64,000 bases of DNA from Oceanimonas sp052119705 (GTDB lineage Bacteria; Pseudomonadota; Gammaproteobacteria; Enterobacterales; Aeromonadaceae). Every line of letters begins with the position of its first letter. Within the stretch, counting starts at the first letter, position 1. The notes under the pieces were generated by a model. The model searched no databases, was not told the DNA's origin, and saw only the letters and a list, made by a program, of their open reading frames with translations. The stretch covers positions 62,001 through 126,000 of the forward strand of contig NZ_JBGQOP010000005.1 in assembly GCF_052119705.1 (NCBI RefSeq). Reading direction: 5' to 3'. Shown here piece by piece: positions 17,906-26,611 of this stretch. Both the position numbers and the translations under genes were made by a program.

Positions 17906-17934
17906 ACAGAAAGGGCTGCGGCCCTTTCTGTTTA
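17906..17934 (+). terminator. Intrinsic terminator after second permease
   Basis: ACAGAAAGGGC and GCCCTTTCTGT form a perfect 11-bp stem around TGCG, followed by a short T run. Confidence 0.85.
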
Positions 17935-18018
17935 ACGAAAGCTACTATTATTGTTCACAATTTTACCTTGTGATAATCTAAGTTTGTTGTTTTTTTGACA
18001 AATGTGCAATTCTAGAGT

Positions 18019-18036
18019 CTGTCAGCTAGCTGACAG
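18019..18036. promoter_or_regulatory. Perfect 18-bp palindrome upstream of GntR regulator
   Basis: CTGTCAGCTAGCTGACAG is a perfect palindrome 43 bp before the regulator's ATG. It is placed where an autoregulatory operator would be, though it does not share the GTTAAC core seen before the racemase. Confidence 0.5.
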
Positions 18037-18078
18037 GGCCGTTAGCCAGACATTTGCTATTCATATCAAGGTAGCGCC

Positions 18079-18774
18079 ATGCATAATAAAAACACAGAGC
18101 TGGATAAAGTTTATCAACGTATTTGGGAAGCAATAGTGGCCCACAAACTGCTGCCTGGCACTCGCTTGAAGGAAGATGAATTAAGTGAGACATTTGGTTT
18201 GAGCCGAGGGTTTGTGCGTAAGCTATTATTGCAATTGTCTTATCATAAATTAGTTAATTTGGTTCCTAATAGTGGCGCCTTTGTGGCCGAGCCTTCACCG
18301 GAAGAAGCGCGTGATATTTTTCAAGCTCGTCGCTTAATTGAAGCCGAGCTGGTGCGTGAGTTGGCAAGTAAGTGCACGGCACGCGAGAAAAAGCTATTGC
18401 AAGAGCACCTCGAGCAAGAACACAAGGCGATGGAGCGGGGCGACCAGAGTTTACGCATTCGTTTATCGGGTGAATTTCATCTGTTGATTGGTAAGCTGGC
18501 AAATAAGCCGGTGCTTACCTCTTTTCTTCATGAAATCATTCCGCGTTCTTCACTCATAGTGGCGCTCTACCAAGGGGCGGGGAAAGGTAAGAGTGGTCAT
18601 GGTGGTTTGTCATGCAGTGAACATCATGCATTGTTAGAAGCAATTGCTAACCATCAAATAGAGCAAGCCGCACAGCTGATGATTGACCACCTCAACGAAA
18701 TTGAAGCGCAATTACAGCTAGAACCTATTGTAGATAAGGGGGTTAACCTTAAACATATTTTCCCCGGCGTTTAA
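18079..18774 (+). CDS. GntR-family transcriptional regulator (FCD type)
   Basis: This 231-residue protein has an N-terminal winged HTH (~8-75) with L-P-G-T-R-L-K-E-D-E-L-S-E-T-F-G-L-S-R-G-F-V-R and the wing N-S-G-A-F-V-A. An all-helical FCD ligand domain follows (~85-220): A-R-R-L-I-E-A-E-L, E-F-H-L-L-I, E-H-H-A-L-L-E-A-I. The spaced His/Asp residues typical of metal-containing FCD pockets are present. AAGG stands 7 nt before the ATG. Downstream of the racemase-permease genes, it is the probable regulator of that operon. Confidence 0.9.
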   Translation: MHNKNTELDKVYQRIWEAIVAHKLLPGTRLKEDELSETFGLSRGFVRKLLLQLSYHKLVNLVPNSGAFVAEPSPEEARDIFQARRLIEAELVRELASKCTAREKKLLQEHLEQEHKAMERGDQSLRIRLSGEFHLLIGKLANKPVLTSFLHEIIPRSSLIVALYQGAGKGKSGHGGLSCSEHHALLEAIANHQIEQAAQLMIDHLNEIEAQLQLEPIVDKGVNLKHIFPGV

Positions 18775-18958
18775 TATCTCCTAAAGTAAGCAGCAAGAAT
18801 AAATATCTACTAACTATGGAGTACTTTGGTTGATATTCGTTGTGCTAGTTTTAGGGCGACGAATATTAATATTTTTCTACAAGCTGTTTTTCACTAAGTA
18901 ATAATTCATAACTTCTGTGGAGTTTTCTGGTTAGTTTGCTCTTTAAAAACGAAAGACT

Positions 18959-19086
18959 TTTTTGCCACGGAATCCACTGAAAAATAGTGATCAGATCTAA
19001 AAGTAGCTCTTATCCATCAACGGCTTTTGGGCTCTTGTCGCACGTGAACTGCGTCCGTGAGTTCCGTGTTCTTCCGTGGCAAAAAA
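18959..19086. repeat. TIR element, short copy (~128 bp)
   Basis: Left end TTTTGCCACGGAA, right end TTCCGTGGCAAAA: a perfect inverted repeat. The interior has TAGTGATCAGATCT and CACGTGAACTGCGTCCGTG, shared with the copies at 1908 and 12768. It takes up much of the 363-bp gap after the GntR gene; 18775-18958 is AT-rich with nothing identifiable. Confidence 0.75.
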
Positions 19087-19137
19087 TATTTTTTTCATTT
19101 CCACATCTTTTATACCGATCTACTTATATAGCCAGCC

Positions 19138-21399
19138 TTAATACACATCTTCTCTATAGCGACCTTGGGTTTTAAGGTGTTGCACATCCAATTCAAGTGG
19201 CTCTAATATTTGCTCCAATGCCTCGGCGACGCTATTGGCCATATTACGCCCACCACATACCAACACCTGAGCGCCGGCCGCGATTAAGGCTTGTAGCTGC
19301 TCGCCATTGGCCGAAAGCTTATGTTGCACATAACTGCGATCCCCTACCCGAGAAAAGGCGGCATGCAGTTGCGTGAGCCTGCCATCATTCAAGTAGCCTT
19401 GCAGTTCGGCCTCGTATAAAAAGTCTGCCGCTGGATCTCGTCCACCCCAATATAAGTGGATTGGTCTGTGTTGCAGATTATTGCGAATAAAGCCCACCAG
19501 CGGCCCTATGCCTGTACCGGCGCCCACTAAAATTAGCGGCGTGTTGCCAAGCAAAGGCCTAAAAGTAGGATGCGGCTGAATAAAAGCGTCAATTGGTTCG
19601 CCCAGTTGTAAACCGTGCAAGAAGCTAGAGCACTCACCACCGGCATGTTTGCGCACACAAATTTCTAGCACGCCATCACTTGAAGCACAGGCTAGCGAAT
19701 AGAGTCGTGCAACCGAGCTGTGTGGTGCATAAATGCCCACCAAGTCGCCAGCGAAAAAATGCGGTAAGCGAGCTGAGCGCCATAAACGTCGCCAAGCTGG
19801 GCGTGAGTTTGGCACTGCACCAAAGCGCAGCACACTGGTAGGGGTATCGCTGTGCACATCATAATCGACGCGTTCTACCAGTTGCAGCTGTGTAGTGGGT
19901 AGGCGCACGGCCTTATGCGCCAGCACTAACTCATGTCCTAACTTATGCCCCAATGCTTCACCTAGTCGGGTACCCCAGCGGGCGAAGGTTTGTGCCGATT
20001 GCCGATCAACCGTTTCTAGCGCTAATAAGGGCTGGCCACCACGCGCTAACATTGCCGCGTCTACGGCTTCGGCAAAGCGACAAAAATGGCAAAATTGTTG
20101 GTCACCAAAGCCTAATACCGCAAACCGCGCTATGGGTAGTTGTTTAAGGGTCGCCAAGCGATTTAAAAAATGACTAGCCGAGGCGGGTGCTTCGCCATCG
20201 CCATAGGTGGCGGTCAGCAGTAACAGCTGCTGCGCTTGGGGGTAGTGAGCGGCCAAGCTGTTCATGGCTGCGGTATGCACCTTATGGCCGTTTGCGGTGA
20301 GTACGTCATGCAAGGTGCGAGCAAAGCCCCAAGTAGTGTTAGCCTCGCTGCCCACCAAAATCACCGTATCTGCCGTCTTGGCTTGGCAATTATCCAGCAA
20401 AGAGGGCATGGCCTTGCGTCTTTGCCACCACGTTTGCAGGCCAGTTACGGCCAGAACCGGTACCGCTAAGGCGCTCAAGCCCAACCAAAGCCCTAACCAC
20501 CAGAGTCCTTCTCCGGTATGCAGCTTGGTAATTAAGGCATAAATACCATGAGGCTTATCGTGAGCTGCAAAAGCCAGCTGCTCACCGTTATAAGGGTTTA
20601 CAAAGCTGGCGCCCTGATGAGTGCGCAGTGAATAAACATCGCCCGAGTTATTAGGGTAGGGATAAATCAGCTCTTCTAACTCACTCACAGGCGTGGTTTG
20701 TAAGGCAGCTAAACTGCCGATGGGCAGGGTTTGGGCAAGAGCTTGGTTGGTGATTTGTGGAGGCTCGGGATCTGCCTGTGTGCCTTCAGGCACTAGCTCA
20801 AAAGTAACGGCAGACAAATAGAAGCCGGTAAGGGCGGATAATAGCAAGCCCAGCAATGCCACGCGGGCCAGCTCTGCGTGCCATCTTTTACTGCCGCTGC
20901 CCGCCAAGGGGCGCAGCACACGACGAAAACCACCTTGTTGGCGTGCCAAAAGCAAGGTGCCAGAGATGGCTAGCACCAACATCATAAAGGCGGCCACACC
21001 TACCGCTAAGCGACCTGGCGTATCCAGTAATAAAGAACGATGCAGATTTTTAAGCCAACGAAAAAAGGCTGACGGCTGATAGGGCGCAATCGCTTGTCCG
21101 GTAGAGGGGCTAACCCAAGCTACTTTCGCTTCTGTGGTTGGATTAGCCTCATTAGCTACATTTTCCTGATAATAAACCAAGATACCGCCTGAGGGCCGAC
21201 GTTCAATTTGTTCCACTTTGGGGTAGTGTTGGGCGATACGCGCGCCCAGTTCTGCCACTGTTAATGGCCGACTGGCACTCAGCTCGGCACTGCTACGCTC
21301 TATGGCGGGCGCCAAAGACAGCAGAGCGCCGCTTAAGCTCAGTACCAACAGTAATAAGGTGGCCAGCCAGGCTGAGATGGAGTGGAGTTTTCTAAGCAT
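19138..21399 (-). CDS. PepSY-membrane / flavodoxin / CysJ-like reductase fusion
   Basis: This 753-residue protein starts with a PepSY-associated membrane domain (helices near 10-30, 130-150, 175-195 and 300-325). A flavodoxin-like FMN domain follows (~345-490; L-L-L-T-A-T-Y-G-D-G-E-A-P). It ends in a CysJ-like FAD/NADPH reductase (~510-753) with R-L-Y-S-L-A, G-A-G-T-G-I-G-P-L-V-G-F and C-terminal G-R-Y-R-E-D-V-Y. The layout suggests NADPH electrons cross the inner membrane to a periplasmic acceptor. Related proteins sit near iron-acquisition genes; no siderophore gene is here. DUF2271 and PepSY genes lie upstream on the same strand. Confidence 0.87.
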   Translation of the reverse strand: MLRKLHSISAWLATLLLLVLSLSGALLSLAPAIERSSAELSASRPLTVAELGARIAQHYPKVEQIERRPSGGILVYYQENVANEANPTTEAKVAWVSPSTGQAIAPYQPSAFFRWLKNLHRSLLLDTPGRLAVGVAAFMMLVLAISGTLLLARQQGGFRRVLRPLAGSGSKRWHAELARVALLGLLLSALTGFYLSAVTFELVPEGTQADPEPPQITNQALAQTLPIGSLAALQTTPVSELEELIYPYPNNSGDVYSLRTHQGASFVNPYNGEQLAFAAHDKPHGIYALITKLHTGEGLWWLGLWLGLSALAVPVLAVTGLQTWWQRRKAMPSLLDNCQAKTADTVILVGSEANTTWGFARTLHDVLTANGHKVHTAAMNSLAAHYPQAQQLLLLTATYGDGEAPASASHFLNRLATLKQLPIARFAVLGFGDQQFCHFCRFAEAVDAAMLARGGQPLLALETVDRQSAQTFARWGTRLGEALGHKLGHELVLAHKAVRLPTTQLQLVERVDYDVHSDTPTSVLRFGAVPNSRPAWRRLWRSARLPHFFAGDLVGIYAPHSSVARLYSLACASSDGVLEICVRKHAGGECSSFLHGLQLGEPIDAFIQPHPTFRPLLGNTPLILVGAGTGIGPLVGFIRNNLQHRPIHLYWGGRDPAADFLYEAELQGYLNDGRLTQLHAAFSRVGDRSYVQHKLSANGEQLQALIAAGAQVLVCGGRNMANSVAEALEQILEPLELDVQHLKTQGRYREDVY

Positions 21400-21473
21400 G
21401 GCGAGCCTCCTAGGGCTGCATCGACTTAAACGGCGAAGCGCTAACGGTTAGGTCTTAACGAATAAAGCAGAGC

Positions 21474-21947
21474 TTATTGCAGCTGGTAAGTGAAAGACTT
21501 TACATAGCCTTTGCCTAGGGTGGCTTGGCCAGATCCTGCGCTAGTAAAAGGTGCTATCACTTCGGCTCTGTGTTCACGCTGATCTTCCACGGCCGTATCG
21601 ATACGCAACTGGTAACCGGCATCTAGCCACTTATCAGGCACTTCAACTGTGGTGGTGAGCGTGTTGCCACTGGCGAGGCTGGCACCGGTTTTACCATCGT
21701 ATGCCGCGGCTTTTAGGCCACTGCCGCGGGCCCAGTCACGCAAGTGCTTGTAATATTTCTTTTTGCCCCCGGCCACCCACAGCGTGTCTTGATACTGGCC
21801 GTTGGCGTCCGTGACATAAATCGCCACATAGGCACCGTCGCCTTTGTAGCCGTTTAACTCAGAGGTCAGGGTGACGGTTTTGGCCTGCGCCAGACTAGGC
21901 CAAGCAAGCAAGGCGGTGAGTGCGAGTAGTGCTGCTGTTTTTTTCAT
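21474..21947 (-). CDS. DUF2271-family periplasmic protein
   Basis: This 157-residue protein has a clear signal peptide (M-K-K-T-A-A-L-L-A-L-T-A-L-L-A, cleavage after A-Q-A). The mature part contains Y-V-A-I-Y-V-T-D-A-N-G and L-W-V-A-G-G-K-K-K-Y-Y-K-H-L, as in DUF2271 proteins, which accompany PepSY membrane proteins. The start at 21945-21947 has GAGGG upstream; an open extension of 14 codons is discounted because it precedes the signal peptide. Function is unknown; association with the reductase is inferred from the operon. Confidence 0.78.
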   Translation of the reverse strand: MKKTAALLALTALLAWPSLAQAKTVTLTSELNGYKGDGAYVAIYVTDANGQYQDTLWVAGGKKKYYKHLRDWARGSGLKAAAYDGKTGASLASGNTLTTTVEVPDKWLDAGYQLRIDTAVEDQREHRAEVIAPFTSAGSGQATLGKGYVKSFTYQLQ

Positions 21948-22057
21948 GATCAATCCCTCGTTATAACAAGTGTTGAGGCACCCCTCCATGACTGGATTTG
22001 GGGTGCCGACTCATGTTTAGGTGCTACATACTTAGGTGCTCGTGACCTTACTCATCA

Positions 22058-22486
22058 TTAAGGCTGGGTGGGTGCGGTAGCCGGCAATGCGGGTACGGCA
22101 GGAGCGGGTGCTGCTACGGGTACTGCAGGTTGAATGGGTGCAGCAGCTACGGGCGCTGCTAACCCAGATACGGGCGCGGGCAGCATAGGGTAGCCAGAAA
22201 TGTCGGCACCTTCGGCAAAGTCCACTTCAAAGCTGCGCACTTGTAAGGAGGCAGGTGAGAACTGGGCTTCAATGCGATTGCCGGCTTTATCCAAGCCTTT
22301 TACTTCATAACAACCGTCATCAACCTTGATACGATTCACTTGCCAGGCTTTGGCTTCTAACATTTGGCGCAGGGTTTCTTGTGGTTGCCAATTGGCGACC
22401 GCATCATAACAATCATCATCCGCATAGGCGTTGCTGGCGCCGAGGGCTAAGGCTAGGGTCGTGGCAGTCAATAATAAATGTTTCAT
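22058..22486 (-). CDS. Exported PepSY-domain protein with Ala/Pro-rich tail
   Basis: This 142-residue protein has a signal peptide (to A-Y-A), one PepSY-like domain (~25-90: L-R-Q-M-L-E-A-K-A-W-Q-V-N-R-I-K-V-D-D-G-C-Y-E-V) and an Ala/Pro-rich tail (~105-142) that may span the periplasm. Two Cys residues could form a disulfide. AGGAG precedes the ATG at 22484-22486. It is divergent from a response regulator gene, a frequent PepSY context suggesting an accessory sensor role; that is inference. Confidence 0.78.
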   Translation of the reverse strand: MKHLLLTATTLALALGASNAYADDDCYDAVANWQPQETLRQMLEAKAWQVNRIKVDDGCYEVKGLDKAGNRIEAQFSPASLQVRSFEVDFAEGADISGYPMLPAPVSGLAAPVAAAPIQPAVPVAAPAPAVPALPATAPTQP

Positions 22487-22705
22487 GGGGGCACTCCTCT
22501 GTGGTTGAGCCTTAAGGATGACGCACTTTGCTGACAGCAAGCTGAACGACAACCTCAACTACAAAAAGAACGGCACAACAATATCAGCCTGCCTGAGACG
22601 AGTACCCAGCTTTGTAATGTTGCTATTCGATTGAGCACTGCCTATTCAGCTAGTTGTCAGCTAATCGGTTTAGTATTAAAGGCAAAACCAATGCGAGGAG
22701 CGGCA

Positions 22706-23365
22706 ATGCGGATATTACTGATAGAGGACACCACAGATCTGGGCGAGGCGATTCGCGAACAAATTGCCGCTGATGGCCATGCGGTAGATTGGGTAACGCG
22801 CTTAAAGCAAGCCGATGCCTGCCTGCTTACCACGCCTTATGACTTAATTTTGCTGGATTTAATGCTGCCTGATGGCCGAGGCTTAGATTTTTTGCAACGG
22901 CTGCGGGCGGCGGATAACACGACGCCGGTAATTATTTTGACCGCCCTCGACCAAGTTTCAGATCGTATTGCAGGCCTCAATGCCGGTGCCGACGATTATT
23001 TGGTAAAACCCTTCGATTTAAGCGAACTCTCGGCGCGCTTGGCCGCCGTGGCGCGGCGCTATCAGGGCAATCCTAATCCTGTGTTAAAGGTGTGCGGGCT
23101 AGAAGTGGACTTGGTCAATCACGCCGTGCATAAAAACGGCCAAGCGCTCGATCTCACGGCTCGAGAATGGGCGGTGTTTGAAGCCTTATTACAGCGCCCC
23201 GGCACTTTATTATCTAAGACGCAGCTCGAAGATCGCCTCTATGAATTTGGTGCAGAAATCGAAAGTAACACCATAGAAGTGTATGTGAGCCGACTGCGCA
23301 AGCGCCTCGGCCGTGAAGTGATAGAAACCGTGCGCGGCATGGGCTATCGGCTGGCCCAATTATGA
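22706..23365 (+). CDS. OmpR-family response regulator
   Basis: This 219-residue protein has a receiver domain with the acidic pair E-D at 7-8, phosphoacceptor D51 in L-I-L-L-D-L-M-L-P-D-G, T in I-L-T-A-L-D and K in L-V-K-P-F-D. A winged-helix DNA-binding domain follows (~125-219), with L-T-A-R-E-W-A-V-F and I-E-V-Y-V-S-R-L-R-K-R-L. It resembles the QseB/PmrA group. GAGGAG fixes ATG 22706 over an open frame starting 25 codons earlier. The kinase gene follows after 10 bp. Confidence 0.93.
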   Translation: MRILLIEDTTDLGEAIREQIAADGHAVDWVTRLKQADACLLTTPYDLILLDLMLPDGRGLDFLQRLRAADNTTPVIILTALDQVSDRIAGLNAGADDYLVKPFDLSELSARLAAVARRYQGNPNPVLKVCGLEVDLVNHAVHKNGQALDLTAREWAVFEALLQRPGTLLSKTQLEDRLYEFGAEIESNTIEVYVSRLRKRLGREVIETVRGMGYRLAQL

Positions 23366-23375
23366 AACGACAGTC

Positions 23376-24806
23376 ATGAGCAAGATAAAAGTCATGAGCG
23401 AGACGAGAGCCATGAGCGAGATAAAAGCCATGCAGTTTAAACGACTAGCGTTATGGATTAATAGCCTGCAAGGGCGGCTGGGTGTAGGGCTAACCTTAGG
23501 TGTCACTTTGTTATGGCTGGCCGCTACCTTGGCATCTGGCTTAGTGTTGCGCCATGAATTGTATGGGGCGTTTGATAGCGGACTAGAAGAAACCGCCCAG
23601 CGCATCTTACCGCTGGCGGTGACCGAAATTTTAAATCGCGACCCCTTAACGCCGCCCCAGCAGATTGCCGCCTTACGACCAAAAGTAACCGAGCGCGGCC
23701 GCCAAGAGCAGATTAGCTATGTGGTGCGTAGCAAAGATGGCACCTTGTTACTGCGTTCACACAATGTGGATTTAGCCTTGTTTACCGCCCAGCCCAGCTT
23801 AGGATTTAGTACCCAAGCCGGTTATCGGCTCTATGGTGAGGCGGCGGTGAGCGGCACTATTTTTATAGAAGTAGCCGAGCCACTGGGCCAACGTCAACAA
23901 GCCATGCATACCGCCATCTTGGCACTTTTGTTGCCACTGTTGCTGCTGATCCCGCTTAGCTTGCTGGGTATTTGGTTGCTGGTACGCTTAAACCTACGCA
24001 GCGTGTTGGCTTATAAAAATGCCATAGCCGCGCGCGGGGCGGGCGATCTGTCGCCCATAGTGACCACGCCTTTACCCAGCGAAATCGTGCCCGTGAGTGA
24101 GGCGGTAAATCAGTTACTGGAGCGGCTGCGCCGTGCGCTGGAGTCGGAGCGCAGTTTTACCGCCAACAGTGCCCACGAACTGCGCACGCCGTTAGCCAGT
24201 GCGCTGGCACAGGTACAACGCTTACAGCGCGCTACTACAGACTCAGCGCTACAAGAACGAGCGCGCCAAATTGAAAGCGCTTTACAACAATTAAGTCGAC
24301 TGTCAGAAAAGCTGATGCAGCTAGCCAAAGCAGAGGGTGGCGCCCTAGTGGCGGCAGCGCCTTATGATGTGGTGCCGATATTAGGCTATTTAATCACTGA
24401 GTTAAGCCGTATTACCATTGGGTCTCGGCTGCAATTGCAGGTTCCCGAGACGGCGGTGCTGACCATTATGGATATGGATGCCTTAGGGATTTTACTGCGC
24501 AATTTAGTCGAGAACGCTTATAAATATGGCGCGCCCGAGGGCACCATTAACGTCAGCCTATCGAGTGCGGGCGTTTTGAGTGTGAGCAACGCAGGAGCCG
24601 TGTTATCAGCAGACGTTTTGTCGGGATTAACCGGGCGCTTTGTACGCGGTGCGGATGAGCAACCGCTTGCTAAACAAGGTGTCGGCTTAGGGCTCGCCAT
24701 AGTGCAGGCTATAGCATTGGGCGCCGGCGGGCAGTTAACTCTACATTCTCCTGCAGTGGGTAAAACGGATGGCTTTGAAGTGAGGGTGCAGCTGCCTTTG
24801 GCATGA
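23376..24806 (+). CDS. Sensor histidine kinase
   Basis: This 476-residue kinase has two membrane segments (~36-58 and ~178-204) around a periplasmic domain of ~120 residues, then HAMP-like sequence, H-box S-A-H-E-L-R-T-P-L-A (H267), N-box N-L-V-E-N-A-Y-K-Y-G and G-box G-V-G-L-G-L-A-I-V. It pairs with the preceding regulator. The start is ambiguous: imperfect 18-nt tandem repeats give in-frame ATGs at codons 1, 7, 13 and 19. The PepSY protein encoded divergently is a candidate accessory. Confidence 0.92.
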   Translation: MSKIKVMSETRAMSEIKAMQFKRLALWINSLQGRLGVGLTLGVTLLWLAATLASGLVLRHELYGAFDSGLEETAQRILPLAVTEILNRDPLTPPQQIAALRPKVTERGRQEQISYVVRSKDGTLLLRSHNVDLALFTAQPSLGFSTQAGYRLYGEAAVSGTIFIEVAEPLGQRQQAMHTAILALLLPLLLLIPLSLLGIWLLVRLNLRSVLAYKNAIAARGAGDLSPIVTTPLPSEIVPVSEAVNQLLERLRRALESERSFTANSAHELRTPLASALAQVQRLQRATTDSALQERARQIESALQQLSRLSEKLMQLAKAEGGALVAAAPYDVVPILGYLITELSRITIGSRLQLQVPETAVLTIMDMDALGILLRNLVENAYKYGAPEGTINVSLSSAGVLSVSNAGAVLSADVLSGLTGRFVRGADEQPLAKQGVGLGLAIVQAIALGAGGQLTLHSPAVGKTDGFEVRVQLPLA

Positions 24807-24944
24807 ACGGCTGATTTATCTCTTTAATGCCAAATTTCTTAAGTAACTGAATATTATTAAGTTATCGGTTAGTATCTTGGCTGTAACCTTAGCCAGAGCG
24901 CTATATGTTTTTAGCATAAAAATGTTAACTGGAGACTGTAAATA

Positions 24945-25427
24945 ATGTCGGATTTGGATTTTATTAAAACCACCATAGCGCTGGCACGTGATAACGTAGT
25001 GCGCGGCGGCCAACCCTTTGGTGCGCTGTTAGTGCGTGATGGTGTGGTGTTGGCCGAGGGCGTAAACGAAAGTTATATCGATCATGACTGCACCGCTCAC
25101 GCGGAAATTCAGGCGATTCGCAATGCCGGCAAGCAGCATAAAACCAGCTCTTTTGCCGGCAGCACTATGTATGCCAGCGGCAAGCCTTGTGCCATGTGCA
25201 TGGCGGCGATGATCCAAGCGGGCGTGGCTAAGTTGGTATATTGCGCCGATGACGATGTGGGCGAAAGCTACGGTTGGTCTACGCAATATTTATATGAGCG
25301 TATGCAGCGTGACTTTGGCAGCCAAGGCATTGAAACTACGCATCTGCCGCTAGATGAAAAAACTCAGGTGTTCGACCAATACCAAGCCAAAGTCGGCCAA
25401 GGCAGTAACGAGCAAATGAAAGGGTAA
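24945..25427 (+). CDS. Cytidine/guanine deaminase-like nucleobase deaminase
   Basis: This 160-residue zinc deaminase has the H-A-E-I-Q-A-I motif (His ligand plus catalytic Glu, ~48-54) and P-C-A-M-C (~82-86, two Cys ligands). Length and the G-G-Q-P-F-G-A-L-L-V start resemble bacterial guanine deaminase and TadA-like nucleoside deaminases. Guanine deaminase would fit the purine-catabolite genes on either side, but specificity cannot be read. GGAG precedes the ATG. Confidence 0.82.
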   Translation: MSDLDFIKTTIALARDNVVRGGQPFGALLVRDGVVLAEGVNESYIDHDCTAHAEIQAIRNAGKQHKTSSFAGSTMYASGKPCAMCMAAMIQAGVAKLVYCADDDVGESYGWSTQYLYERMQRDFGSQGIETTHLPLDEKTQVFDQYQAKVGQGSNEQMKG

Positions 25428-25429
25428 GG

Positions 25430-25745
25430 GCAGCGCCGAGCGCCCGGCGCCCAGCACCAAGCTAAACAAAGGGCGGTGTTTATGGTTAAGCCGTCATCCT
25501 GACGCACGTCAGGATCTCGGTTTAGGTCTTACTGACTAAAAGACAAATCTGCAACGCTTCTTTGTTACAGAGAGTCACGGCTCTCTGTCTACGATAAGCA
25601 CGAAACAATAGTGATCAGATCTGACAAACCCAGAATAAGAGCTTTAAGGGGGAAAGGCTAAACACAGCTCCTTAACGAGGCGAGCTCTTACCATTAAATA
25701 TGTTAATCCTTTTTCCGTGGGTTTCGTGGATTCCGTTGCAAAAAT
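25430..25745. repeat. Composite intergenic repeat, three modules in order
   Basis: The GC-rich module (AGCGCCGAGCGCCCGGCGCC, 25432) is followed by AAGCTAAAC. The hairpin module CATCCTGACGCACGTCAGG then ATCTCG follows (25496-25519), then a TIR element from TGCAACG (25550) to CCGTTGCAAAAA (25744). The ends have GCAACG in place of GCCACGG on both sides, a matched change. A local hairpin (GAGAGTCACGGCTCTC) interrupts the left arm. Confidence 0.75.
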
Positions 25746-25842
25746 GCTCTTATCATTTGCTCTTTAGGTTTTAGCTAGGTACTGGGCGCCTGGCGCTGTT
25801 GCTACTTTAATCTTTTAAACGCTCATCCTTGAGGAGCTCACC

Positions 25843-26520
25843 ATTAAACATCTGATCTTGATTAACCCTAACGGCAACAATGATGCCACGGCCGCCATGG
25901 TGGAGCAGGCACAAAATGTGTTGGGGCCAAACGTACGCGTGACCGGCAAAACCAATACTCAAGCGCCGTTATTATTGGCCACACCTGCCGATATGCAGCT
26001 CGCAGAGCAGGGCGTGTTAGCGTTAGGCTTGCAAGCTGCACAAGTGCTAACGGATTTAGAGAAAACCGACGCCATTATCATCGCGGCCTTTAGTGATCCG
26101 GGCTTGAACGCGTTGCGTGCGCAAGTATCGATGCCGGTATTGGGCATTGGTGAGTCGGTGTTTGTTGAAGCTGCAGGTTGTGAGCTTAATGCCGGCCGCC
26201 GTTTTGGCATCGTCACTATCACGCCAGACTTAGATCTGCTGGCCTCGTTTAGCGCACGGGCAACTGTGCTAGGTGTTGGCGATGAGTACTGCGGCGCGTG
26301 CGTCACCCAAGGCGATGCGCAGGCGTTATTGGCGAATCCAGCATTATTAGATGCGGCATTAAGCGCGGCTATTGCGGAGTCTATTAATGATGGTGCCCAA
26401 GCTATTATTCTTGGTGGCGGGCCACTTTCTGCGGCGGCCGAACGCTTACAAAGTCAGTTTGATATGCCATTGCTAAATCCGGTAGCCGCCGCCGCCCGAG
26501 CCGTGCTTAAGTTATGGTAA
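25843..26520 (+). CDS. Asp/Glu/hydantoin racemase-family protein with probable ATT start
   Basis: From the codon ATT at 25843 the protein reads (M)-K-H-L-I-L-I-N-P-N-G-N, the family N-terminus. GAGGAG lies 6 nt before that ATT, and no ATG fits; a TTG at 25858 would remove the conserved L-I-L strand. The product is 225 residues. F-S-D-P-G-L-N stands where the paralogue at 14117 has C-F-G-D-P-G, and I-L-G-G-G-P where it has L-G-C-A-G, so both expected catalytic Cys are replaced at those places. Racemase activity is therefore doubtful. Confidence 0.72.
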   Translation: MKHLILINPNGNNDATAAMVEQAQNVLGPNVRVTGKTNTQAPLLLATPADMQLAEQGVLALGLQAAQVLTDLEKTDAIIIAAFSDPGLNALRAQVSMPVLGIGESVFVEAAGCELNAGRRFGIVTITPDLDLLASFSARATVLGVGDEYCGACVTQGDAQALLANPALLDAALSAAIAESINDGAQAIILGGGPLSAAAERLQSQFDMPLLNPVAAAARAVLKLW

Positions 26521-26611
26521 TGAAAGGATATTAAGCACAAATGGGTCTAGTGGTAAGGATTGTTTCGGTTACCACTCAGCGTGCTAACTCAGGCCTTATC
26601 AGGTGTTAATC

